64,000 bases of DNA from Mycteria americana (lineage: Eukaryota; Chordata; Aves; Ciconiiformes; Ciconiidae): the NCBI RefSeq assembly GCF_035582795.1, contig NC_134396.1, forward strand, positions 32,407,683 through 32,471,682, given 5' to 3'. The translations under genes and the position numbers were made by a program. Shown one piece after another: positions 37,701-49,900 of this stretch (its first letter is position 1; every line of letters starts with the position of its first letter). The notes below the pieces were generated by a model, which saw nothing but the letters and a program-made list of their open reading frames with translations, was not told the DNA's origin and made no database searches.

Positions 37701-39091
37701 TTTTCTGAAGAACAGAATAGTGTTTGCAGGAATAATAAACAATGTATGGTATTTATTCATATCCACTTATTATTTGGAATAAACAAGTCTGGAAATAAAA
37801 TTATCAATTTATAAATCAAAAGTATTTATTTGTCAATAACTTCATACTAACTGAAATGTGAAACACCTAGAAAAATTAATTAAAAATTACCTGATCATCC
37901 TCATAATTAAACACATATGACTCCGCAAAGAGTGGAGTGTTTTGCTGTAAAATTGCAAAAATAGCAGAAGAACCTTCACAATTCAATTGGACTTCTTGAA
38001 GTTTGACATAGCATCCCAAGAAGCTTACGAGAAATTTGTCAGTAGCTTACCAGCTGAGTTCTAGCATAGGTCAGAATATGGTAAGAGGTGGTGGAAGAAA
38101 AGAAAAGTGTTGAATTTCAAAATAGATAAAACTGAGCAGTAAGAAGTCCAAACTTTCTGTTCATTCACCAATTTACATTCATCAGCTAACTGGAAAACTC
38201 AAATGGCAATTTTTGATAATGACCAACAATCATTTAATGTGGATAGGAAGGAACGACTAAGTGGAGTTTGAAATAGGCATAGTGAAATTAATTGCAGATG
38301 CAGCTTATTACTGCTAGAGTCATATAAATGCATATTAGACAATACTAATTAACTGCAACTGTTCAGGAAACCTAGATTAGTATCACAGTATACAATGTAA
38401 TGAAAGCCTCTGCATAGTATGATCAAAGACCATACAAGATCTAATTCCTGTCCTTCTTTATTCAGACAAATCCAGAAATATCCTGATCCATTGATGTATA
38501 AAGAATAGCATAAAAACCAATATTAAATATGGTGATGGTCACCTTCTCTGGCTATGATAAATTCCCACCACTTTTGTAACATCTGAATTCCCTACAAGCA
38601 GTTCGTTTAGCTTTTCTATACTTGGTCCAGCTGAATGAAGGCAGTACTTAAATAGATTTCAACAAGACATTGAAAAATTAAAGGCCAGATTTTCAAAGAC
38701 CTTTTGGTGTACTTTATTGCAATGATCCAATGATCCAAATCCGATGATTTTAACAAAAAGAAGCATATAACAAATGCAAAAAGCAATTGAAAACATCTTG
38801 CACAGGTCACTTCCGGAATGGAGATGGAAAAACCGCTTCATTTCCAAAAGCAAATTGTTGTCTTTTTATCTTCATGCTTGGTAAACACACAGGGCTGCTT
38901 AACTGTATCACCTTGCCATAGCACCTTCTGTTATGCTATTTATTAGAAGCTCACCCTTATTTATTAGAAGTTCACACCTTTGCTCAGAGCCTCCTGTGTA
39001 TCACACAAGAGACAGAAAGACAGGCTGTGGCTTGGGTGAGTCTCTCTTTTAAGTGCAGGGTTTTGTGTAAGCACCCATACACATATGATAT

Positions 39092-39109
39092 GGGGGGGGG
39101 GGGGGGGGG
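39092..39109. repeat. G18 homopolymer
   Basis: Eighteen consecutive G, followed about 10 bp later by a run of about 12 T. The length should be treated as approximate in any assembly. Confidence 0.9.
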
Positions 39110-39263
39110 TGTTATGGGATTTTTTTTTTTCATATTCTATGATTGTCTGTCACAGTGCTCTGAGAAACCTCTTTGTATCTCCCTTTAAGAATACATCAGC
39201 TAGTCCTAGTTCATTTTTCTCCTGCTCTTTCCTTTTGAAACCAGAGCTCCAAAAAAGGATACT

Positions 39264-39291
39264 GGGGGGGGGGGGGGGAAAAAAAAAAAAA
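39264..39291. repeat. G15-A13 homopolymer junction
   Basis: Fifteen G run straight into thirteen A. This is the second long G run within 200 bp. Confidence 0.9.
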
Positions 39292-39430
39292 GCCCCATTT
39301 TCCGTAATAAGTTGAACTGTTTTAGTTCTTATCATTTCGACAGCCTGGAAAACAGTGCCAACAAGATCTTTGCTTGTTTGCGATTGAATTTCTGTTGTAA
39401 TACATTTCCTTGTCCTTGTTCTCAACTTAG

Positions 39431-39444
39431 TCACGAGGTGGCAC
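39431..39444 (+). promoter_or_regulatory. CTCF-like motif (plus orientation)
   Basis: TCACGAGGTGGCAC matches CCASYAGRKGGCRS at 12 of 14 positions, with all of the central AGGTGGCA intact. It lies about 4.2 kb beyond the ANXA1 3' end and points toward the gene. A boundary downstream of ANXA1 is a reasonable but untested reading. Confidence 0.4.
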
Positions 39445-42400
39445 TAGAGCTCAAATTTTTGGAAACGCCGTTCGGAAACTCCCGATGCCTTTTTCTAGCT
39501 TCCTGAAAATTTATCATTTGTTTTGTCACGTCAAAGCCAAAAGGACCAGAAGAGCATTCACAGCGAAAGAGAAATGGGAGAACCTGTCCAACTGGTGGAG
39601 GAGATGGCTGATCAGAAAGTAATAATAAGCTAAATTTGACAAATATAGCATTTCCATTGCATTTTATCAAACAGTAGTGAAAGAATTACTGCTGTTTGAA
39701 GGAATGGTTTTCCAATACTTTCTAACCGACTAAAAAAATAACCATCCCTTACGAAAGCTTTTCTGTCTTGCATCACTGAAGATGAAGGGTGATTCTTTAA
39801 TTTACAGGGTTGCTTTGAAGCTGTATCCTCACAGTACTTTCCTGCTTATAGGCTACAAGTGTACAATGATGAAAAAAAATGACATTTCAATCCTGTTGTT
39901 GCTTTTTTTGTGACCCCTTGGTCCCACCAACTTACATGAAAGCAAGGAAGCCTTCTCATGAATTTCACTATGGCCTTTTCTGTAGCGTGTTTACTGGCGT
40001 TTCCTTTCCTCTTGATTTCATCCCTTACCTCCCCTTCATAAACTTTAAATGGCTGGGTGTCTATTCCTCATTAAGTGGGTGGGCTACCATTCCTCAGAAG
40101 TCTTAGCTGAATGCAAAAGCCCTACCCTACTGCAACTGTAAAATAAGTCTTTCCAAAAAAAAGCACATCTGACTGTCTTCAAAACATGCTGGGCTACTTT
40201 CCTTCTATCCCCTGTTCCCACTTGATTAAAGGCTTCTTTATTTTTGTAGGCTGTTATGAATTACTTTCCCCACCTCAGAAGAGGGATTAGAAAATTCATA
40301 CATTGTGTTTCACTAAAATAGTGGTGAAAATTCCAGCACACTAATTATGCCTGAGCAAGCCTTCCTCCAGACAGCCTGAGTGAGTACTAACTGGTTCTTT
40401 ACAGTCTGACTTTGGTGGGGTGAATGTTTTGTTTGGTTTTGAGACAAGTTTAGAAAGACTAGAAAATATATTTTTATTTTCCCCCTCTTATTTTTCCTCG
40501 TACTGGTGCCTAATCTCTAATATTGTTTAGGAAAACAGCTGCAGAAAATGTGCAGACATCCCTCCTTGGCAGAAATCTGTGGACTCATCCCATGGTTGAA
40601 CCTCAGCAGAGAGAGAAGCACGCTATTGACTGGGGTCCTTAGGGACTTACATCTGAAACTCATGTGCAGTGATTTTATGTGACATTTTGTCCTTTGATAA
40701 GCAGAAAGATAAGAGGAAATAAGATCCAAATGACCTTTGTTTACTTGTCTTCTATGGTGACCCAGCTTTTCTTAATAATATTCTGACTAGAGTGACTTAT
40801 ACTTAGAGCTTCACTTATATTGCGCTGTTGATGCATAGAAAACACTAATTTGCATAGAAAACACTGCCTTATTTGTGCTGGTCCATTTAGTTCTCTCTCC
40901 CCCCTTGACTGTGCAGCATAGCTGTTTAGGACAAGGACTGCCCTTTCTTAATGCCAGGAAACTACCTTGCCACTTAGGTGTTGCTATAACTGAAAACGAC
41001 TTTTTTTTTTAGTTTAGAAATATCCTCCCTTTCCACTCAGACCATCAGGGAGCCTTCTGGCAGTGAAATGGATGGTGCAATCACTCTGTTCCACAATTAT
41101 TAACCTAAGCCTTATTTTTTGCAGTACTTGAAAAAGTCTCCAGACTATAATAGTTGGCTGCAAATTCCCCATGGAAATAAAGAGTCGTATAAATACATCA
41201 TAACATTGAAGACACTTGTGAAATGACCGTATAAGCAGAAAATAAAAAAAAAAAAACTTCTTTTTTTTAAATGTGTGTAGAAGTAGTACCCTCAATGTAC
41301 AGAAATGTGGGCATCTCAGACAGAAGTGAATGCCTCGGGGGATTTAGCTGGCTTGAAGTGGTAGGAAACCTGCGACTCCTCATTGATGCACCACTACATG
41401 GACCTCCACCAATCCTTCCTCTTCAAAACAAGTAGTATTTGCATTTGTAGAAATAGACACAAAGAGAATACACTCAAAATGCAGCTACCCTTGCCTCTAG
41501 CAAGGATACACAAAATTATTGTGAAATATCTTAACATTACGAGAGCTGTTTAGAAGGCAGCAATGTACAGTAACCATTTCCTTCTGTTGCACAGTCCTGC
41601 AAAACTCGTAATCAGATAAGCATTTTCCTACTAATAACACGGTTAACTTCCTAGCACCTCCTCCTTTACTCCAAATGAAAATTCTAGGTGCTCACTTGTT
41701 CACATTTTGAAGTTGAATAGTTAGACTGGGCTCTTGCGAAGAACATGCTGCTGCTGACCCCTTCTTGAACTCAGCCAAAAAGAAAGAGACCACATCAAAC
41801 ATTTAAATTTTCGATCATTCCTTCAGCTTTAATTGGAAGTAATTTTTTAAAACCTGCTATGGCTTTTTTTGATTGATTTTTTGCATCTTTTGGCTTCTCT
41901 GGTGAACATACCTCTTTAAAAACAACTCTTTTCTGTGCTGATGAAGTCAGATTCTTTGCCTTTGCATAGCTACAGCTCCTCCCAATTTCACAATGACTGA
42001 AATGTTGAAACAAGAGTTTCACCATTAGGCCTAATAATCTATTGGCTACAAGTTAGCTAGTTATGACCCATCCACTGAGTACAGGTTAGGTCTGTTTTTT
42101 TTTGTTTCTCCAAGGGTCTGGCCAGCAACACAGGTAGTATCTCAAAATCCATTCATTGAAGTTTCTTCACTTTCAGTAGGTTGTTACCCATGCCAAAGAG
42201 GTTAACAAAGCATATATGCTTTACATGCATATATATTTATGTATATATATTTACATGCATATAATCAAAACATATATGATTATCACTACAAATTAAAAAG
42301 GAAACCACAGCTGCAACCAGTCATTCCCTTCTATGCATTTTCCTTAGCAAGAAAGGAAGCAAGAGGGTTCTGGTAAAGAATCAAGATACCATCTTCATTT

Positions 42401-43605
42401 CATATTCAGTAAAGTTAGACTTTCCTTACAATCAACTTTTACTGTCACAGTCAACCTTTCCAACTCATCATTGTATGGACTAAAGTGTTGGGGAATTGCA
42501 TTCTCCTGACATCTGCCTCTTAAGAAAATGCATCTTTTGCTAGGTGCATACAAGGTGGTTTTGTTTTCTCTGAAGCTTGTCATTTGATCAAACAGATCCC
42601 TCAGCACATGGTCTCAGTGCATATGTCTGCTTGTTTGTTTTTCTGTTTTAATTGATGACTATCATGTATATGTCCCATAAACTTTTTTGATCAGAATCTC
42701 TCCCACTTATCCTACGAGAACAATACAGATTACCAACAAAGTAAACTATGGTACGGTGGGAACTATAGATCTTGGAAAATAATTGAGGTAGATCAAAACT
42801 TGGCTCTGTGTGAGGCACATGGGAAATTTTCTCTCCAGCTCTAGCAATGCCAATATTTCTTCTAGAACAAGACTTCTCCTTTTCTACACACCTAGTTCTG
42901 TTATCCTAGACCATCCCGATATGAAGTGAAGAGGGCTTGCAATGTTTAATACAAATTAGTCAAGATGACCTTTGATTTCCCAATATTTTAGCATGCCATT
43001 GTTCAAATGACAAATTGGAGGCCATCATAACAAAGACCAGCAGTGTTTGCATGTAACGAAGAACCAACAAGTAATGCTTAACTCCACCAGTGCACCTGAG
43101 GGCTATAACAACTCATTTGTATAGCATCTGGAACAATCTGGACAGTAATGCTAAGCATGAACTCTATCCAAAACAGAGGTAGTGCTAGTACGTTTTTTCA
43201 CTTTGGAAATAATATAAAAAATTTACACAACTCATCAGGAAAAGATAAAAGTCCTACATGGGTGATGAAGAGTTTTTTCAATTTTTTTTTTCTTTTTTTT
43301 TTTTCCTATGTACAAAAAGTAACAGGTTTATTTACTCTGGTATTTAAATGAAAAAGAACAAGACAGAGATATTATTATCTTTTTTATATTGTTAAATTTT
43401 TTTAATAAATTATCTTTAGTTATTTTTCTTATGTCTGGCTTACATAAACCTTAGCTGAGGTGAAACAGAACGGTATAGTCTCAGCTATACTGTGTGACAT
43501 TGCTACATTCTTTTTTGATTATTGAAGTTATTTACTGATTTTTCTCTCATGCACTGTACACAGACAACTTGAAACTAAATGCAGAAAAGCAACAAAGGAC
43601 ATAAA
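39445..43605. other. Intergenic region downstream of ANXA1
   Basis: No further exon of the annexin gene and no other gene is recognisable. A short AT-rich piece at about 42211-42280 holds the 14-mer TTTACATGCATATA twice (42220-42233 and 42250-42263) within alternating TA sequence. T runs occur near 43278-43304. Confidence 0.5.
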
Positions 43606-43609
43606 AATT

Positions 43610-43936
43610 TCCACACGGGTTAATTTTATTTTTAAAAGTTTATTTGCTTTGCATAGATGAAAACTTTACCTTTTTCATGATTAATCAGGTGAATAGAAAC
43701 TTGGGGGCATTCTTTGACTTTGGATAAATAATGGCAACAAGATATATTAATGCCACTTCAGAATAAAGATAATGAAAAAATACATTCCAGCTTACAGGTT
43801 TTCGACATAACACTTATGGACTAAGTACCATTCCAGAGAAAACTCCCTGTGCAAAGCCTGTATTTTATATAGATAGCTGAGGCAAATATAAAGACCTTCA
43901 GCAACAGGACTTGAGTGCATTGCAGGAACATGAAAC
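43610..43936 (-). other. ANXA1: ANXA1 3' UTR
   Basis: This is the transcribed region after the TAA at 43937-43939. It is about 320 nt if cleavage occurs 10-25 nt past the AATAAA signals; the exact cleavage site is inferred. Confidence 0.7.
43625..43644 (-). terminator. ANXA1: ANXA1 polyadenylation signals (two AATAAA)
   Basis: On the minus strand AATAAA occurs at 43644-43639 and again at 43630-43625. GT-rich sequence (CCGTGTGG, then TGTCCTTTGTTG) follows within about 40 nt, as expected of a downstream element. No other AATAAA lies between the stop codon and this point. Confidence 0.75.
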
Positions 43937-43996
43937 TTAGTTATCACTTCCACATAAAGCCACCAGGATGTTTTCATAATCTCCTTTGAGTTCATC
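43937..43996 (-). CDS. ANXA1: ANXA1 coding exon 13 (last)
   Basis: Encodes residues 324-342 ([19 protein letters not shown]) and TAA. The acceptor is TTGACAG. It ends in CGSDN, one residue longer than the human CGGN ending. It holds the acidic calcium partner E325 of repeat IV and Cys338, the equivalent of human Cys343. Confidence 0.96.
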   Translation of the reverse strand, partial: DELKGDYENILVALCGSDN

Positions 43997-46900
43997 CTGT
44001 CAATTTAAGGACAAATAAACACAATTGTTAGGATAATGGTCTCAAGTGAAATAAATTTCAGTAAGTGTTCAATATACATGTACCAAACATCAATCCTTCA
44101 CCTAAATAAATTAATCACTTGATAACACATACGTGTTAGCCACAGACTGAGCTTGAACTGAGTACCCTCACTGAAGTTATTCATATGACCTAGAAATAAA
44201 CACATGCATTTCCAGAGTGGAGCAGAGGTAGACAGGGCCAATAAAAATCCTGGAAGGTCTCATGGCATAAATAAAGAAGAGAAGCACAGAAGATTTCTAT
44301 CCGCCCAGGAGCTTAAGCTTTTCTTCTCTAGATAAAGCGAAAATGCCTTCTTTGACCAGTGATGTCCAATGTTCATTAATATTAAAACACTATACACATT
44401 GTATCTGGGATTATCTCAAACACAGGCTAATAGTACAGTGATATTCAATTCACCACAGGATCACTCATTCAGCTTGGAAAAAATGGTATGTACTGTAATT
44501 ATTACATGCGATGTTTTTTCAAGTTTCAATCTACTTTGCAGACAAGTATTAATTTTTTTAGTGTAGCCAAGATACACCTCAAGCCATTTGCACGCAATCA
44601 TCACTTTGGAACACGATGAAGTAATGTAATTACACACTAAATTACAGATCACACACAGTCATGACGGAAGAGTAACAGTGATCTTTGGTACCTAACTGAA
44701 AAAGTAGCAGACACCAATAAAAATAAAAAATGCATTTTGTTACATATAGGGAGTACGTTTCTAGTCCAGTCAAGACTTTTTTTTTTTTTTTTAGTGGTGT
44801 CTATTAGCCTCCACAAAGCTGTTTTGCAAGTTTAGCTTTCTTCAAGTCCCTCCTCATTTAAATTTTTTGGAAAATACATTGGATGGTCTGTCCCCTTTAA
44901 GAAGATATTTTTATTTAAGTCACCTAGAAAGCAGGCCAAATAAATGTCAAGTTAACAAGGTATTTGCAGGAGAACTTCAAATGTTAAAAACCAATAGCCA
45001 GTTGCATCAAATATCTCCCATAGAGCTGTGAGTGCAATCATCTCCACTCTCCTGCCAATGTACCTTATGTCTGCCCAAGCACAGGAACCTGGGGATACTG
45101 TAGTCTCCAGTCAACTCTTGGCTTCTACTGTAAGATGATATCCCGAGACATGTATAACTAATAACAAATTGCTATAGCTTTTGTAGCAAAAGCATTGCCC
45201 CAGAAAATGAATTAGTTTTACCAGCATGTGAATTACTGGGAACATGAGCTACTCAGCTACAATGAGTTACTCAAGATGAACTGGTGACTGAGGAGCAGAA
45301 GAGTTAACAAACCCTTACTTAACTTTGAAAATCATTCGGTTTTTTTGCATATCATACGTCACCTGAGAGAAAACCTACCATAATGGCTTGGCGGAGAGAG
45401 ATGCCATACAGCCTCTTGTAATAGCCTTTGATCTCATTCATATCCACTTCATGGCGCGAAACCATGATTCTGATGAGCTCTCTGTGCCGTGTCCCAAAGC
45501 CCTGTTAAAAGAAAAAAAGAAAAAAAGAAAAAAGAAGAAAGAAGAAAAAAGAAGAAAGAAGAAAAAAAAAAAAAAGAAGAAAAAAGAAAACAGAAGACAG
45601 AAAAAAAGAGAAAAGGAAAAAAGAAAAAAAAGAAAAAAGAAAACAGAAGACAGAAAAAAAGAGAAAAGGAAAAAAGAAAAAAAAAACGAAAAAAGAAAAA
45701 AAAACAAAAAAAGAAAAAAAAAAAAGAAAAAGAGGCTACTTATGTTATTGAAATATCTTAAATCAAGGTTCTGCGTGTTAATCCATCAGATGTCTTTGTG
45801 GGTATACAGAGCCCACATCCTATGCCTCTAACATCTCTCATGAGGAGGTCACCTCATATCCCCCTTCTGTTCCCTATGAGCACAATTCACTTCTGACAGG
45901 CTACCTCCACCCCTGGATTTCCTTTTTACACATTTCTTTTAGCTGTTTCCTAAAAAGAGGCACATCCTTCATTGTGCTTGCTAGACACGAGACACAACCT
46001 AGACTTCACTGCCTTTTTTTATTATTTTTTAAGAGTGCAATGAACTGTATTTTCATAATGATTCACTCAGTTTTTCACATACTGTTCCTAACCAAGTCAC
46101 AGGAGTTATGAAAATACCTGTATACTAGATTGTTTCAGGATCTCCAGCTGCCTCACTCAACTTAGGTTCCAAATTTGCCAGAAGATTAGGCTTGTCAAAC
46201 ATTAGGCTCCTATAAGGTTCTTGTCAAGATCTGTAATTGCTTTCCCCTAATATTTTTGCGGCTTCATAAATAAGAAAAGTTCCAGTTAGCTTTCTGTCAC
46301 TGTCTAGAGTAAAAGATATATGTGTGGATGGACAGATGCCTTCCTGAACACACTATAGGAAACAGACAGCTCCTCCTATGGAAAGACACTCAGAGGTTTC
46401 AAAAGAAAGAACAGAAAGAGAGAGAGAAATACACTGAATTTCCTTCTGCAGTTCTTTTTTATCACACAAAGGGCTTAGAGATCTCTAGCTAGCTTGTTAT
46501 TTTTCAGCTTACAAAGCACCCCATGTTTACAAAGAGAAGTTCTTTCTTTAGGTTACCTTCATCGCCAAGTGCAGTTTTTCAGCGAAGAAAGCTGGCTTGC
46601 TTGTGGCACACTTCACTGTAATAAAACAATGAGATAAGGTCACATCTGTTATACATGTAACAAGTAACAAATGGCAAAAGTTTGGAAAGAAAACACTTTA
46701 AAAGCAGTCTCAGTGTTCCTACCAGCATATCCATTTAGCTACTTCTTTGTTACCTCTCTTCAAAATATGGGAGAAGTAGCAGTTCCTTTCCTCTGTCTAT
46801 TCAGAAAGCAATTCAGTCAGGGGAGAATAGTTACAAGATTGTGCTCCCCAGTTTACTGCCACAAAATTAAGAAAGATGTTGCAGTTCCCAAGAAGAAAAA

Positions 46901-49900
46901 TGTGAAAGCATTTGTGTCTTCTACAACAGAGCTGGAGGTTATGATCTGATGTTTTGTAAACCAAGTTATACTAAGTACTTGCCCTCCACTTCTGATATTA
47001 AGAGGGATGTGATGGGACTCATTCTTTTATCCAAAGTACGCTTGATTGTAATACAAAAGCTGAGAACAAGATGGGTGTCTGGCTTCTGATTCCATCCCTG
47101 GTCCACTGATAAGAGTGATTTAAGTGAGTCACTGCCTCACCTTATTGTTCATGAGGAACAGTAATGTTACGGGTCTTAATATACACCTTTAACACAAACC
47201 TTATAAGAATATTTTCTTTAACAAAACCACAGAAGGCAATCTGTTATATTTTTAATAATCACATATTATAAACGTCTTTGAAAAACAAAATTTAGAGAAG
47301 AGTGGGTTTGGTTTTGTTTTTTTGAAGACAGGTTCAAAACTATTGGATTTTTGATACATATTGTGCCTGTTCTGACAGGTCTTTTTGACATATTGACTCC
47401 CTGTAAAGATCTTCCTATGTTGATGACACATTTGTTCTCCTTAAAAGATCTTTCTATATATCAGGGGAGGTATTTCTACTCATTCATCAACTTTAACTGA
47501 CTTTAAATAACTCAATTAAATGACTATGTTCAGACTAGATTTTCCAAAGTATTATTTAGCAAGTTTCTCAATGAAGCAGGGTAAACCCAGAATGGCCTCC
47601 TATCAGAGCATGTATGACGGTAGTAAAAAGTAGGTTTTTATATGGTCAGTATATATACTAGGTTACAATCTGCAGAACTACTTACCAAGGGCAGTCAGGC
47701 AGTTCTCAATATCACCTTTCAGCTCCAAATCTAGTACCTTGTTCATGTCATGCTTGCTGTATTTGGTGTACTTCTGAAAGACTAAATAAGGGAAGAACAC
47801 TCAGTGAACAGTGATGAAAATACAGCATTCTCCCTGCATTGCCTCTGCCTTATTCTGCCCTCACTGCTGCAGCAGTGCACACAGATGACTGATTGTAGGC
47901 CATCTTTCTCATTTTCTTCAGCCAGCACAGTGTAAAGAGCAGTGTTACTGCATGGACTGGTGGAGTCAGCATAAGGAATGGGACTTTGTTAGGATGGTAG
48001 GTTTTGTGTTTCCAGTGGTAGGGATGGAGGCTGTCCAATTACTCCACTGGAGCCTTTGACATTAGGTGATATCCCTATACCCAGGGCAAACTGGCTGAGG
48101 AGCAAGACCACAATGGGGAGCATTCAGAACCCCTGCCACACTGATTCCTTGGCCTTGTGATCACTAGCCATGTGAGACTTCATGGTAATAGTTTTGTTAA
48201 CAACCTAAATGGTATTGCTCATCACTAGAACGAAAAGAACATCTAAGCTCCCAAGTGCACCCTTAGTCAGCAAGCATGTATCCAATTACAAAGACCTTTG
48301 TAGCAGTCAGAGTCACATCTTGATAATCTATATCTTCTCTGAGTTTCTGAGCAGGCCATGTTCTGAGCAGGCCTTTGTGAAGCACAAAGTTTCATCCAAC
48401 CTACCCCTTCGGAGATGCGGGTAGCTTCTTGCAGTAAGAACAGTAACAAACACATTAATATCTGTTCCTTTCCTTTTCTCTCCCGCTTCATACAAGGCCT
48501 GTCATAAAGAAAAGAAAGTAGTAAAGTTAACATCAGTATAGTAAAACTCAAACAGAAATACTGAACTTCTGAGGCTACCAGCCAAAGGTAGGCCATTGCT
48601 TGTCAGTAATGAACTCAGGCCCTTAACACAACCCATAACAAAACTCTACACAACCTCTAACTAACTAGCTCTATCAAGCAATACTTCATACTTCACTTAT
48701 GTCATAATACTACCTAGAGAACACTATGCAGCTACAAAACACATTTTCAGACATTTTACGATCACCGTCTAGCTGTCCTGGGTATACTACATTCTTGAAT
48801 GAAGATATTTTTCATATATCATGATATGCTTACATTCTGCATGGGAGTTTAGGACTGGCAAGCTTTCTTCAGACAAATAAAATTATCTCTAATATTAACT
48901 GGACAAATGTGAAGGAGCAGCCTACGCACCACGTACTCCTTGTCTTTCCAGGAGTGACTTTAATGGAAGTAAGAACTAAATCGGTCTCCTTCATTTTCCT
49001 CACGTCCTCAAACCTCTCTAGAAGTAATAATTAAAGACCTCCAAACAGCAGCAAAGAAGATTTAACAACACTCTCTCTGCACCGAGAGAAACAGTATTGA
49101 ACTTTTGAGCTTAGACAGAGTATTAATTTACTGACCTTTCATATCTAGGGCTGACGATAAAACTAAACTCCTTATGTAGCAGGAATAAAAGCAGCATTGC
49201 TCAATGGCCTTTTCTTGGTTGGATCTTTTAAATTTCAATTTAAAGTCAATCTACATTTAAATTGTAACAGTGATGTAAGATTTTATAGGTGGAAACTCAG
49301 GAAAGACTGCTAAGGTTTACCAAGATTTTAACAAAATCACACTAATGGTGGAAGAAATAAGGGAAAGGTCAGTTGTTAATTTTAAAATTATTCAGAAAAT
49401 TACTGTGAGGTTTACCCAATAATCTTGAAGGGTTCATCACTGTAAAGCAATAGCTATAGCTAAAATACTGCAGAGTTCACGCTGGTCAAGGTATGGTAGC
49501 TGGTTCTGCACATACTTGAGCACACCCTTGTCCCTCAATTCAAAAACTGTGTTATGAACAGAAAGATGATTGTGTCTAATCCCTCCAGTTGTTGACCTCT
49601 ACTTCAAATGGTCTGCATGCTTTATATGAACTAGAAGAGGTCTTGCAGAAATGTTTCTGAAGCTAGATATTAGGGTGAAAATTTAATTTCCTTCAGACAG
49701 TGAAGCTTACATGAACTTTTTTAAAATAGTATCCCCTCAGAAAAAAATGCTACATAACATATAAATCTCTGTTAGGCCTGGAATGCACAAGATTCAGGTA
49801 GAACATTAACAGCCAGAGTTTGTAATCTCAAGTAAGTCAGATGAAGAAGCTCTGCAGAGTACCAAGTATGATCTTACCCTGGCATCACTGTCAGCAAGCT

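Larger units (their letters stand above)
32812..39430. other. Intergenic sequence with G-rich simple repeats
   Basis: No coding exon or domain is recognised and all frames are under 95 codons. Notable low-complexity pieces are listed separately. A symmetrical CCACCTGGTGG lies near 33670-33680; it is at most half of a CTCF-type site. Confidence 0.5.

Noticed and set aside
45388..45831. 147-codon plus-strand frame rich in lysine and arginine
   Set aside because: It is the translation of the A/G tract antisense to ANXA1 intron 11 and exon 12; low-complexity repeat, not a gene.
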